Source of the DNA: Paracoccus kondratievae
GTDB taxonomy: Bacteria > Pseudomonadota > Alphaproteobacteria > Rhodobacterales > Rhodobacteraceae
Assembly: GCF_009301415.1 (NCBI RefSeq)
Contig: NZ_CP045073.1
Location: 248,001-312,000, forward strand
DNA length: 64,000 nucleotides
Direction: 5' to 3'
In this document: positions 27,313 to 36,493 of the stretch, one piece after another
Position numbering within the stretch: the stretch's first letter is position 1
Layout: every line of letters begins with the position of its first letter
Translations under genes and position numbers: made by a program
Notes under the pieces: model-generated
What the model saw: the letters and a program-made list of their open reading frames with translations, nothing else
The model's database searches: none
Told to the model about the DNA's origin: nothing

Positions 27313-27921
27313 ATGGACGGGAAACTGCCTGAAGCAGCCGTGGATTTCAGCTTTGATGATGACGATCTCGACTGGGACGATTGGATAACCGCCGATTTTG
27401 ATTCGCCAGACGTGCAGAGTGAGCGCGCACCTGTCGCGCCGGTCGGCGCTATCCTCAGGCAAGTAAGGCAACAGATCGGGCCTAAAGGTATCTCTCAAGA
27501 AAAGATGGCGAAGCGGCTGGGCATCCCGAAGCGCACTTACATTTCCTACGAAACGCAGGAAACGGCCAAGGTGCCCGCCGAAGTGCTGAGACGAATCGCG
27601 GCAACAACCGACGTTGATGCCGAGTTCATCCTGACCGGGCGCACACGTTACATCGACCATGGGCCGATCCTTGACGACGCATTTCGGCTAGCGGAGTACC
27701 TTGCGAAGCATATCCACGCCGGTGAGGAACGGCTCTCCTACAACGACATCCAAGAAGTTGTCATCAGGGTGCTGGCTGAACGTGAAGAAAGACGTCAGCT
27801 TACGGGAAATCCATCTGCCCAGTACACGGGAGGAGATATTGCCGATGCGGTCTGGGAGCACACGGAATACAGCCTGCGTTATCGGCGTGCTCTCGCTGAA
27901 GTACCCTATGATGGTCGGTAG
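27313..27921 (+). CDS. XRE-family repressor-like regulator
   Basis: 202-aa protein. An acidic N-terminus (DFSFDDDDLDWDDWI) precedes the HTH (about residues 50-105: AILRQVRQQIGPKGISQEKM then RTYISYETQETAKVPAE) and a C-terminal helical domain. The start ATG 27313 has GGGAG ten bases upstream; longer in-frame starts exist. It is divergent from the integrase operon and likely its repressor. It is adjacent to the leader-distal end of the CRISPR array, but oriented away from the cas genes. Confidence 0.78.
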   Translation: MDGKLPEAAVDFSFDDDDLDWDDWITADFDSPDVQSERAPVAPVGAILRQVRQQIGPKGISQEKMAKRLGIPKRTYISYETQETAKVPAEVLRRIAATTDVDAEFILTGRTRYIDHGPILDDAFRLAEYLAKHIHAGEERLSYNDIQEVVIRVLAEREERRQLTGNPSAQYTGGDIADAVWEHTEYSLRYRRALAEVPYDGR

Positions 27922-28098
27922 ATCGGTCAACTAGGGGGCTGCCACTCGAGCCCAGCAACGGGCGCCATCGCATCCGACCTTAGCTGACAGTCGACCCGCG
28001 CCAATGCTGCGGGGCAGCGCTCCCGACAGCGGTCGTTCGTCCGTGGGACGGCAAATCTGGCTGCTGAGAGGTGGTCCTAGGGACAATGCACGGGTAAC

Positions 28099-28431
28099 AG
28101 GTCTATCCCCGCAGGTGCGGGGAGCCGCCTCGAGGTCGGGGACGCCGGCTCAAGGCAAGGGTCTATCCCCGCAGGTGCGGGGGAGCCGTGCTGGGATCGA
28201 AGAAGGGCGGGGCGATCCGGGGTCTATCCCCGCAGGTGCGGGGGAGCCTGGGCCTCTGGCCCTTCTGACGCCCGGGGGAGGGGTCTATCCCCGCAGGTGC
28301 GGGGGAGCCATCCGGGCTTGCAGGATCGCCTGCGCTTGCTGGGGTCTATCCCCGCAGGTGCGGGGGAGCCATGGACACTCGACACACCGACCGCCAGACT
28401 GCGGGTCTATCCCCGCAGGTGCGGGGGAGCC
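28099..28431 (-). CRISPR. Type I-E CRISPR array, leader-distal part (6 repeats)
   Basis: Six repeats of 28-29 bp at about 28099, 28159, 28221, 28281, 28342 and 28403, with spacers of 32-33 nt. In the sense of transcription (minus) the repeat begins GGCTCCCC, has stem CCCCGC/GCGGGG and ends ATAGACCC. The outermost repeat (28099) lacks one G and differs at its first base, as expected for the oldest, terminal repeat. The array is interrupted after 28431 by an IS66 element; the rest continues at 30861. The 177 bp before it (27922-28098) hold no recognisable gene. Confidence 0.97.
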
Positions 28432-28457
28432 TCTGACGTAACCGTCCGGCCTGACCG

Positions 28458-29979
28458 CTACCCGTTCCATCGCCAGGGCAGCAGGTCGTCGACCTTGGTG
28501 ATCCTGTAGTCTGGGATGCGGGCGATGGTGTCGGCGAGCCAGGCGTGGGGATCGATTGCGTTGAGCTTGGCGGTTTCGATCAGCGTGTAGGCGATGGCAG
28601 CTGTCTTGCCGCCCGCTTCTGATCCGAAGAAGAGGTAGTTCTTCCGCCCGAGGGCTATGGCGCGCATTGCGCGTTCGGCGGCGTTGTTGTCGAGCTCGAG
28701 GATGCCGTGATCAAGGTAGGGGCGCAGGCGCTCCATGCGAGTTAGCGCATAGCGGATGGCGGCCGCGAGTGGGGATTTACCCGAGATCGTGGTGAGCTGC
28801 ATGGCCAGCCAGACCTCGAGATCGTCGAAGACCGGGGCGGCATGGGCGCGGCGGAGTTGCGCGCGAGGGTCAGGCGGCGAGCCTCGGGCCTCCTTCTCGA
28901 CGGCGTAGAGCTGGGCGATCCGGGCGATGGCCTCTTCGGCGATGGGGGACGCCTGCGACCGGTGGATGTCGACGAACTTGCGCCGGACATGAGCCATGCA
29001 GGCAACTTCGCGGATGGCTCCGGAGCGATAGAGGTCCTCGAACCCGGCATAGCCATCGGCATGCATCCAGCCGCGGAACCGGGCGAGGTGATCCTTGGGG
29101 TGCTGGCCCTTCCGGTCGCCGGAGAACCGATACCATGCCGCTGGTGGAGCATCCCCGCCCCAGGGGCGCTCGTCACGGGCATAGGTCCAGAGCCGCGCGG
29201 TCTGGGTCTTGCCGGTGCCCGGCGCCAGCATCTGAACGGGCGTGTCATCCACGAAGATCGCTTCGGCCGACAGGACATGGCGCCCGATGGCCTCGGACAG
29301 CGGTTCCAGCAGGGCGGTGGTCTTGCCGACCCAGTCCGCCAGAGTAGAGCGGTCGAGGTCGATACCTTCGCGCTCGAAGATCTGGCTCTGGCGATAGAGG
29401 GGAAGATGGTCGGCATATTTACTGGCCAGGACATGGGCCAGCAGGCCAGGCCCGGGACGGCCGCGCTCGATGGGGCGCGTCGGCAGCGGGGCCTGGACGA
29501 ACCGTTCGCAGCAGGCGCAGGTCAGCCGGGGCCGCACGATCCGGTTCACGATGAAGCGTCCCGGCACATACTCCAGCTCTTCGGTCACATCCTCGCCGAT
29601 CCGGCGCAGCCGCCCGCCGCAATCGGCGCAGCCGCCCGCCGCAATCGGCGCAGGCCTCGGCGCCCGGGGTCAGTTCCACTTCCATCCGCGGGATGTGATC
29701 CGGGATCGGCCGGCGCTTGGGGCGGTCCTTCTCCTCGATGTCCGGCAGCTTCATCCGCGCCGTCATCGCGGCAGCGGCGATCTCGCTGGTCTCGAGCGCC
29801 AGTTGCAGCTGCTCGGCCGTCTCCGACGAGGCTCCGAACCGCTGCGCCCGGTGCCCGGCCAACTGGTGGCGCAGCTTCTCGATCAGGATCGCCTGCGCCT
29901 TCACCTCGGCCAGAAGCCGCGCGGTGAAGCTGCGAAGCTCCTCGGGGTCGTCCGGCAAGGTCAGGGTGTGATCGAGCAT
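28458..29979 (-). pseudogene. tnpC: IS66 TnpC transposase, frameshifted
   Basis: The N-terminal part (from ATG 29979) has a helical region and zinc-binding ACADCGG. The C-terminal part, in another frame, contains PGPGLLAHVLASKYADHLPLY, FVDDTPVQML, GWMHADGYAGFEDLY and ELDNNAAERAMR, all IS66 transposase signatures. A 22-bp unit is tandemly duplicated at 29602-29645, and this shifts the frame. Removing one unit restores a continuous product of about 500 aa. The transposase is therefore probably inactive here. Confidence 0.9.
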
Positions 29980-30038
29980 GGGAGAAGTCTATCTCACGGG
30001 ATTCCTTGTGGGAATCCTGCGATTGCATGCCCCTTGGA

Positions 30039-30386
30039 TTAGCCTGCCGCCAAGGGCCTCCAGGTCCGCTCCGGCGCGCGCCAGTCGATCCCTTCCAGGA
30101 GCATCGACAGCTGCGCCGGCGTCAGCGCCACCTTGCCTTCCTTCGCCGAGGGCCAGACGAACCGCCCCTTCTCCAGCCGCTTCATGAACATGCAAGCCCC
30201 TTGCCCGTCCCACCAGATGACCTTCACCAGATCGCCACGACGGCCCCGGAACACGAACAGATGCCCGGCAAACGGGTCCTGCTTCAGCACGGCCTCGGCC
30301 TGCGCCGCGAGCGCTGCAAAGCCCTTGCGCATGTCCGTCACCCCGGCCGCCAGCCAGACCCTCGTAGTGGCCGGAACCGGGATCAC
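30039..30386 (-). CDS. tnpB: IS66 TnpB accessory protein
   Basis: 115-aa protein with [38 protein letters not shown] and [11 protein letters not shown], the standard IS66 Orf2 motifs. It is required with TnpA for transposition of IS66 elements, role not clear. It overlaps tnpA by four bases. Confidence 0.95.
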   Translation of the reverse strand: MIPVPATTRVWLAAGVTDMRKGFAALAAQAEAVLKQDPFAGHLFVFRGRRGDLVKVIWWDGQGACMFMKRLEKGRFVWPSAKEGKVALTPAQLSMLLEGIDWRAPERTWRPLAAG

Positions 30387-30778
30387 GCCGTGAGACCCCG
30401 GATCAGCCGCGCCAGCGCCTCGGGATCATAGCTCCCGCTGATCCGCATCCGGTGACCGCCGGCCAGCTCGATCTCGATGCGGTTCTCGGCGACAGGCGCT
30501 GCCGCAGGTGCTTGCTCTTCCGCGACTATCTCTACCGGCAAAAAGCGCGCCTCCTCCGACGAGGCCGGAACCGACGCCGGGTCGGGCGCAAAGCGGGGAT
30601 CGCGCAACCACTTGAAGATCAGGTTCGCATTGACCGCGTAGCGTCGCGCCACCTGCGCTACCGAAACGCCCGGCGCAGCCGTCTGGAAACAGATCGACCG
30701 CTTCTCCTCATCCGTCCAGAGCCGCTTCGTCCGACGCGCCACGCCATCACCATAGTGTCCACTATCGATGGTGGACAC
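30383..30778 (-). CDS. tnpA: IS66 TnpA accessory protein
   Basis: 131-aa HTH protein ([20 protein letters not shown] then NLIFKWLRD) of the IS66 Orf1 / transposase IS3-like helix-turn-helix group. It is first gene of the element, near the right inverted repeat. Confidence 0.92.
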   Translation of the reverse strand: MSTIDSGHYGDGVARRTKRLWTDEEKRSICFQTAAPGVSVAQVARRYAVNANLIFKWLRDPRFAPDPASVPASSEEARFLPVEIVAEEQAPAAAPVAENRIEIELAGGHRMRISGSYDPEALARLIRGLTA

Positions 30779-30780
30779 TA
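30753..30780. other. 10-bp perfect stem-loop at IS66 tnpA start
   Basis: TAGTGTCCAC, an 8-nt loop and GTGGACACTA surround the tnpA start. Such a structure could block translation from outside transcripts; inference only. Confidence 0.45.
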
Positions 30781-30860
30781 TCCCGCACCCTCAGCACGCG
30801 GCAGGGCGGTCAGGCCGGACGGTTACCCTCTGACGAACACCGAACGTCTCGACGTGATTC

Positions 30861-32719
30861 GGGTCTATCCCCGCAGGTGCGGGGGAGCCGGATGAGGCCG
30901 TCGCCGACAGCGACCGGGTCTGGGTCTATCCCCGCAGGTGCGGGGGAGCCACGGTATCGAACGCGACGACTGCGGCCTCAAAGGGTCTATCCCCGCAGGT
31001 GCGGGGGAGCCGCGCATGATGCCCTCACGGACGCCGCCGAGGCGGGTCTATCCCCGCAGGTGCGGGGGAGCCGTGTTGTAAAACTGATCGGGCTTGACCA
31101 GCGGGGGTCTATCCCCGCAGGTGCGGGGGAGCCATGACCTGATCCCGGCGCACGGCATCCCCTGCGGGTCTATCCCCGCAGGTGCGGGGGAGCCGCCATC
31201 ACCGCAGTTGATCCCGGAACCTTGTCGGGTCTATCCCCGCAGGTGCGGGGGAGCCACGTCCATGATGTCCTTGACGGCATCGGGAAGGGGTCTATCCCCG
31301 CAGGTGCGGGGGAGCCATCAGCGCGTGATAGGATCGCAGGTCAACAGCGGGTCTATCCCCGCAGGTGCGGGGGAGCCATCAGCGCGTGATAGGATCGCAG
31401 GTCAACAGCGGGTCTATCCCCGCAGGTGCGGGGGAGCCGTGTTGTAAAACTGATCGGGCTTGACCAGCGGGGGTCTATCCCCGCAGGTGCGGGGGAGCCA
31501 TGACCTGATCCCGGCGCACGGCATCCCCTGCGGGTCTATCCCCGCAGGTGCGGGGGAGCCGCCATCACCGCAGTTGATCCCGGAACCTTGTCGGGTCTAT
31601 CCCCGCAGGTGCGGGGGAGCCACGTCCATGATGTCCTTGACGGCATCGGGAAGGGGTCTATCCCCGCAGGTGCGGGGGAGCCATCAGCGCGTGATAGGAT
31701 CGCAGGTCAACAGCGGGTCTATCCCCGCAGGTGCGGGGGAGCCATCAGCGCGTGATAGGATCGCAGGTCAACAGCGGGTCTATCCCCGCAGGTGCGGGGG
31801 AGCCGGAATTCTTCGCGTGTCCTGGAACTTGGATAGGGGTCTATCCCCGCAGGTGCGGGGGAGCCAAAATCCCGTCCGGGATCAGCATCACAATCTGGGG
31901 TCTATCCCCGCAGGTGCGGGGGAGCCATGATCGTGCCAGCTGCGGCCTTTTCACTGTCGGGTCTATCCCCGCAGGTGCGGGGGAGCCGCAGGAGTGAGAA
32001 CAATGCCCGATTTTACTGCGGGTCTATCCCCGCAGGTGCGGGGGAGCCCGCCGCTCGGACGGTCGGGGCCTGTCACAGGCGGGTCTATCCCCGCAGGTGC
32101 GGGGGAGCCTTGTAGGGATCGCAGATGCACAGCCGGGCGATGGGTCTATCCCCGCAGGTGCGGGGGAGCCCGGATCAGGCGATCACGACCGGATCGGGTC
32201 AGGGGTCTATCCCCGCAGGTGCGGGGGAGCCGGATCGTCGTCGGTATGGCCGAAATCCGCGTAGGGTCTATCCCCGCAGGTGCGGGGGAGCCCCGCTTTT
32301 CCTCGGCAGCAACTGCGGCCTCGCGGGTCTATCCCCGCAGGTGCGGGGGAGCCCGACCAGCAGCGCCGCCATCCGGGCGATCTCGGGGTCTATCCCCGCA
32401 GGTGCGGGGGAGCCATTCGCGGGCTTATCGTGCGCTGGCCTCGAACGGGTCTATCCCCGCAGGTGCGGGGGAGCCATGACCTGATCCCGGCGCACGGCAT
32501 CCCCTGCGGGTCTATCCCCGCAGGTGCGGGGGAGCCACATCGTGGCCACGGTCCCCGTTGATCCAGTCGGGTCTATCCCCGCAGGTGCGGGGGAGCCCAA
32601 ATGATATGGTTGATGCGGTCAGGGCGACTGGGTCTATCCCCGCAGGTGCGGGGGAGCCTCGTCAGGCTCGGGGTAGGTAGCCGAGAGCGCGGGTCTATCC
32701 CCGCAGGTGCGGGGGAGCC
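30861..32719 (-). CRISPR. Type I-E CRISPR array, leader-proximal part (31 repeats)
   Basis: Thirty-one 29-bp repeats at an exact 61-bp period from 30861 to 32691, with 32-nt spacers. Transcription is on the minus strand from the leader at 32720-32783, since the repeat then ends in ATAGACCC, matching the I-E crRNA handle position, and cas2 lies beyond the leader. A block of six repeat-spacer units (31044-31409) is repeated exactly at 31410-31775, and inside each block one spacer occurs twice in a row. The spacer at 31134-31165 occurs a third time at 32476-32507. Confidence 0.99.
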
Positions 32720-32783
32720 TCTCTTGCCCAATATATTGAATTTCCAGCGATGTCAAAAAGCATACGCGCGAGTGTTTTTACTG
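32720..32783 (-). promoter_or_regulatory. CRISPR leader with IHF-like site and promoter
   Basis: Only 64 bp separate cas2 from the first repeat. On the minus strand TTGACA (32756-32751) and an AT-rich TATATT box make a candidate array promoter, though their spacing is short (15). ATTCAATATATTG (32741-32729) matches the IHF consensus at all but one position and lies about 10 bp from the first repeat, as in E. coli, where IHF is needed for spacer acquisition. Confidence 0.6.
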
Positions 32784-33077
32784 TTACACACGCTTGACGA
32801 GTAAAACCCCATCTGCGTCGACGATCTCCTTGGGCGGTTCGCCCAAGGTCTCGATCCTCAGATTCCCGGTCGCGCCGGTGTCTCGCCAGACCATGGTCAG
32901 CGAGCCACGGCCGAGCGCCGTCCACCAGTCGGTCATCACCGACCAGACCCGTCCGCGCACGCCGGCCGACATGTCGGGGGCGACATAGACGCCTGGCGCA
33001 ATCTCCAGCATCACCGAGGTGAGAAACCCGCGATAGCGCGCCTCGACATCACGGGTCACGATCATCGTCAGTGGCAT
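32784..33077 (-). CDS. cas2: Cas2 endoribonuclease-like, type I-E
   Basis: 97-aa type I-E Cas2 (CasF-type) starting MPLTMIVTRDVEARYRGFL. The signatures are GVYVAPDMSAGVR and VWSVMTDWW. With Cas1 it forms the integrase that inserts new spacers. The ATG overlaps the cas1 stop. Its end is 64 bp from the first repeat, so the leader is squeezed into this gap. Confidence 0.95.
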   Translation of the reverse strand: MPLTMIVTRDVEARYRGFLTSVMLEIAPGVYVAPDMSAGVRGRVWSVMTDWWTALGRGSLTMVWRDTGATGNLRIETLGEPPKEIVDADGVLLVKRV

Positions 33078-33955
33078 CAGGGATCGCGCCCCTCGATCAG
33101 CGCCTTGATCCGCTCGATCATCGCCGGGATCACGCCCTTCCGGGCGATCGTCTCTCCGGTCAGGCGCCGGGCGAGGCGTTCAATATTCTCGCCGGGCCGG
33201 TCAAGGGCGATCCTGGCCGCTTTGAAGGCGCAAGGGATCGTTACCGGATCGCGCCAGAGATCGGCGATGTCCAGAACGAAGCTCTGGCCCGGATCCTCGT
33301 GGATAAAGCCGAGTTGGGGAATGGTGGCGGTTGCGCAGACGGCGATGGCGGCGGCGGCCTCGACGGCCGAGGCGGCATGATTCAGCGCCTGATTGGGCAG
33401 GTCGGCCCTCATCGGATCGCCGCGGTCATAGCGTCGGCCCCGCCAGTCGATGCCTATGCGCTGCGCATGCAAGGCATAGGTCTGTTTCATCCGCGCCCCC
33501 TCGATCCCGCGCAGGACATCAAGCTCGCCATGAGGCAAAATCTCGCCCAGACGGACGGCATACATGCGCCGGGCCGTCATGATCCGAAGATCGTCATCGG
33601 CCCAGATCCGCGCTTGAAGCCGGGCAAGGCCCGAGCGGTCGGGGATTATTGGCGGCGCGGTATAAAAGCGCACCCCATCCTCACCAACGGCGGCAAGGGC
33701 GGTGCGGGCATGGGCCAGGAGCCGCAGCGCGTCATGGCTGACCGTCGAGCCCGGGCCGAGCAGGATGATCGACACGCCTTGCAGCGGGATGGCATAATCG
33801 CCCGGTTGCAGCGCATCCACCTCGGTGCTTTTCCCTTGCAGGAAGGCCAGCGTGCCATCGCGTGCGGTTAACGCCCCGCGCGCGAGGTAGAGGCAGCCTG
33901 CCCGGTCGGCATGAGGCACCTTGGCGCTGTCGAGTCCGAGCCTGCCCTTGAGCAT
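33077..33955 (-). CDS. cas1: Cas1 integrase, type I-E
   Basis: 292-aa Cas1 with metal ligands Glu152 (RGIEGARMKQTY), His219 (LGFIHED) and Asp229/Asp232 (SFVLDIADL), so the active site is complete. It catalyses spacer integration with Cas2 at the leader-repeat junction. It overlaps cas6e and cas2 by single bases to a few bases, which supports one operon. Confidence 0.97.
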   Translation of the reverse strand: MLKGRLGLDSAKVPHADRAGCLYLARGALTARDGTLAFLQGKSTEVDALQPGDYAIPLQGVSIILLGPGSTVSHDALRLLAHARTALAAVGEDGVRFYTAPPIIPDRSGLARLQARIWADDDLRIMTARRMYAVRLGEILPHGELDVLRGIEGARMKQTYALHAQRIGIDWRGRRYDRGDPMRADLPNQALNHAASAVEAAAAIAVCATATIPQLGFIHEDPGQSFVLDIADLWRDPVTIPCAFKAARIALDRPGENIERLARRLTGETIARKGVIPAMIERIKALIEGRDP

Positions 33956-34701
33956 CAGCGCGGCCTTTGCGGCGGCCGCAGCAGCAGCATGCCATAGCCA
34001 TAGCTGCGGTGGCGCCCGACGCCACTTGCCAGCAGCCGGGCAAAGGCCGCAGCGTCAGTGACGGTCAATGTGCCAAGCACTGTCACGTCGGGCCCCTCGA
34101 TTCTGCGTCCGTCCCGGACGGCAATCTCGCGGCGAAAGCTCGCCAGACGGCTGGTTTCCCGTTCAAGCTCGGCGCCGGGGAGCAGCCGCGCGGCCAGCCA
34201 GTCCAGATAGACCGCCTCGCGCGTCACCTCCTCGCCGCGCAGGGCGCGGGCGAGGAAGGCATCCACCTCGGCCCCTTTTCGGAAGATGAGCGGCTGGCCG
34301 TCTTTAGTTTGGCCGGACAGCGGCGACGCCAGCCGCACCACAGGGCGCATCCGCAGATCGAAGCCGATGCGCTGCCCCGGTCGCCAGGCCGTGCCCGGCC
34401 GGGGGATCGAGCGCAGGCGATCTAGGCGGATGGCCGCGGCGTCCGAGGGGGTCTGGCTGATTCCGGCGCTCTGGCGCAGGGCATCGGCATCATGGTCGGC
34501 ATAGGCAAGCAGCGTGCCCTGCCTGGCGCCGGGGGCAACCATCAGGCGGAAAGGTTGCAAGACGCCCGGGCCGAAGACCTCGCCCAGCAGGTGATGCAGG
34601 GTAAGTCCCTCATCCGATCCGCGCCCCCACGCTTGTCGGGCACCGGCCCAGAGATGGAGTTGCCGCAGATCGACTGGGAGTTCGACGAGATGCAGGCTCA
34701 T
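33955..34701 (-). CDS. cas6e: Cas6e crRNA endonuclease
   Basis: 248-aa Cas6e/CasE. It cleaves the repeat hairpin to give crRNAs with an 8-nt 5' handle (ATAGACCC expected here). The C-terminal glycine-rich loop reads SGVGRHRSYGYGMLLL, and an N-terminal LHLWAGARQAWG helix contains candidate catalytic Tyr/His neighbours. It would also be expected to cleave the repeat-like hairpin at 38583-38611 if that is transcribed. Confidence 0.93.
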   Translation of the reverse strand: MSLHLVELPVDLRQLHLWAGARQAWGRGSDEGLTLHHLLGEVFGPGVLQPFRLMVAPGARQGTLLAYADHDADALRQSAGISQTPSDAAAIRLDRLRSIPRPGTAWRPGQRIGFDLRMRPVVRLASPLSGQTKDGQPLIFRKGAEVDAFLARALRGEEVTREAVYLDWLAARLLPGAELERETSRLASFRREIAVRDGRRIEGPDVTVLGTLTVTDAAAFARLLASGVGRHRSYGYGMLLLRPPQRPR

Positions 34702-35363
34702 GTGATGCGCCCCAGACCGACCCGGCGGCTGCCGGCATGATAGCCATTGCGCCAGATCCGCAGATCCGCAAGATCTGTCATCGTGCCACAGCCTTCCTCA
34801 GCGGGCCAGAGCGCGTCTCCGGTCTGGCCGGTCGCCGTCAATGCGGCACGAGCCGTATCCGCCGTGAGCAGCCCCTGCAGCAAAGGGCCGCTAGGCAGGC
34901 AGGGCTTGCGGCCCAGAAACAGCGGTCGGGCCGGGCGGTCGAGCGCCGCGGCGAGATGGTCGAGATCCGGCGCCGCGTCGTCGGCAAGACGCAGCACGAC
35001 ATGGCAATCGTGATCGGCCAGATAGTCACGGCGGCGGCGGTGCGGGCTGTCATAGCTCGCACCGGCACGCTGATCGGGACTGCCCCAGGTGGTCCAGCCG
35101 CGATCATTAGCTTCCAGCTTGGCATTTTGGTTGTCGGTCAGCGGGCGGCCCTGCCGGGCATTCACGGCGCCGAAGATCAGCCTGTCTTGCAGGGTCTGAT
35201 GCGCCTGCCAGTCCTCGCGCCGCAGCCCGAGCGCATTGGCCAGAAGGCCGGTCAGCGCCGAGGCGGAGGGGAAATCCCGCGTCGGCCCAACCTGATCGAC
35301 CGCAACGCCGCCGAAGGCCAAGAGCGGGGCGGTCAGGCGCAGATGCAGCCAGCGGTGCATCAT
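34698..35363 (-). CDS. cas5e: Cas5e (CasD) Cascade subunit
   Basis: 221-aa RAMP protein that binds the crRNA 5' handle in Cascade. It starts MMHRWLHLRLTAPLLAFGG and has the typical TRDFPSASALTGLLANALG segment and GWTTWGSPDQRAG. The start overlaps the cas7e stop (ATGA). Confidence 0.95.
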   Translation of the reverse strand: MMHRWLHLRLTAPLLAFGGVAVDQVGPTRDFPSASALTGLLANALGLRREDWQAHQTLQDRLIFGAVNARQGRPLTDNQNAKLEANDRGWTTWGSPDQRAGASYDSPHRRRRDYLADHDCHVVLRLADDAAPDLDHLAAALDRPARPLFLGRKPCLPSGPLLQGLLTADTARAALTATGQTGDALWPAEEGCGTMTDLADLRIWRNGYHAGSRRVGLGRIT

Positions 35364-36493
35364 GCCGCGCTTTCCGAAAGCTGCGCGGGCAGCGTGCGCA
35401 CGAAGCCCGCTAGATCGGCAAGGGAACCCCGCTCTGCGCCCGGCACATCGGCATTGGCCAGCGTCATCACCCGGCGTGTCTCGCCCGTGGCATAGGCGGC
35501 ATCCAGCGCCGCGAGATGCGCCGTGAGCTGGGCGACAGCCGGGGCCGTGCTGGCGGCGCAGGCATCGCGGAAGGCTTCCGCCAGCGTGCGGGGCTGGCGG
35601 TCGCCCGCCTCGACCAGCAGGAAGGAGGCACGGGAATACGGGGCGGTCGAGCCAAGCTTGGCCCCGGGCGACACTTCTGCGATCAGATAGAGCAGATTGT
35701 GCAGCACCTCGCCCGCAAGCGCGGCATCGCCGCCGAGATTGGCGATCAGCCCGGGAATGTCGACAACGACATAGCCGTAGAACAGCCCCGAGGTCAGTTC
35801 GGTCTCCTGAATGGTGTCGGCGCCGGTATCCTCTTCCCGCGCCAGATCGTCGGCCGCGATGAAATAGTCGCTTTCGGCCTCTTCAGCGTGGACGGTGAAG
35901 GCATGGGCAACATGGACCGGCGCATCGATATTGGCGCGCGGGTCCGAGGTGACCATGCGGCCGAACAAGGCTCCGGTCAAGCCGCCCGGCATCTTGGCGC
36001 CCTCGCTCAGGGCCTTCAGATTGGCCTTGTGAGTCTTCAGCCAGTCCTTGGCGATCTCCTGTGCCGCTTTCCCGTCGCCCGCCGCTTCGGCGGCCAGCCG
36101 CTTCGCCTCGGTGGCCAGATAGGCCACCTCCACCTCGCCCAGCAACAGGGTCTGGCGGGACTTCTTGTCCGCACCCTTATCGCCATAGACGGCGACCAGC
36201 AGCGCCTCGCGGATCGGTTTCAGGACGGCTTCATCAACCTCTGTCAGATCGGCCAGAACCTTGCGGTCGATGGTCTCGCGCGAGCGGAAAGCATCAGTCG
36301 CGCCTGCGATCCGGCTGAGTGCATGGGGGTCGTCGGCAAGGCGCCAGTGCCGTTTGAGGCATTGCGAACTGACGCGGGTGCGCAGCGTGCCACCATAGGG
36401 CAGCCGCTTGGCCAGCCCGGCATCGTCGCGGTTCAGGAGCGCTGCGGTATAGGGAGCAAGGAAATGGATTTGCAGGAAGCGGGGATCAGGCAT
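35360..36493 (-). CDS. cas7e: Cas7e (CasC) Cascade backbone subunit
   Basis: 377-aa Cas7-family RAMP protein that polymerises along the crRNA. Diagnostic segments are FLAPYTAALLNRDDAGLAKR, RTRVSSQCLKRHWR and GALFGRMVTSDPRANIDAPV. The length fits type I-E. It overlaps cse2 by eight bases. Confidence 0.97.
   Translation of the reverse strand: MPDPRFLQIHFLAPYTAALLNRDDAGLAKRLPYGGTLRTRVSSQCLKRHWRLADDPHALSRIAGATDAFRSRETIDRKVLADLTEVDEAVLKPIREALLVAVYGDKGADKKSRQTLLLGEVEVAYLATEAKRLAAEAAGDGKAAQEIAKDWLKTHKANLKALSEGAKMPGGLTGALFGRMVTSDPRANIDAPVHVAHAFTVHAEEAESDYFIAADDLAREEDTGADTIQETELTSGLFYGYVVVDIPGLIANLGGDAALAGEVLHNLLYLIAEVSPGAKLGSTAPYSRASFLLVEAGDRQPRTLAEAFRDACAASTAPAVAQLTAHLAALDAAYATGETRRVMTLANADVPGAERGSLADLAGFVRTLPAQLSESAA

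Larger units (their letters stand above)
28438..30826 (-). mobile_element. IS66-family element inserted in the CRISPR array
   Basis: 2389 bp with terminal inverted repeats starting GTAACCGTCC (20+ bp matching at the far end) and the flanking 8-bp target duplication CCTCTGAC (28430-28437 and 30827-30834). Both features are diagnostic of IS66. It carries tnpA, tnpB and a frameshifted tnpC. The target is a CRISPR spacer: joining 28432-28437 to 30835-30860 restores exactly 32 nt. Confidence 0.95.

Noticed and set aside
28004..32804. Repetitive open frames reading GSIPAGAGEP and VYPRRCGGA
   Set aside because: They are translations of CRISPR repeats and spacers, not genes.
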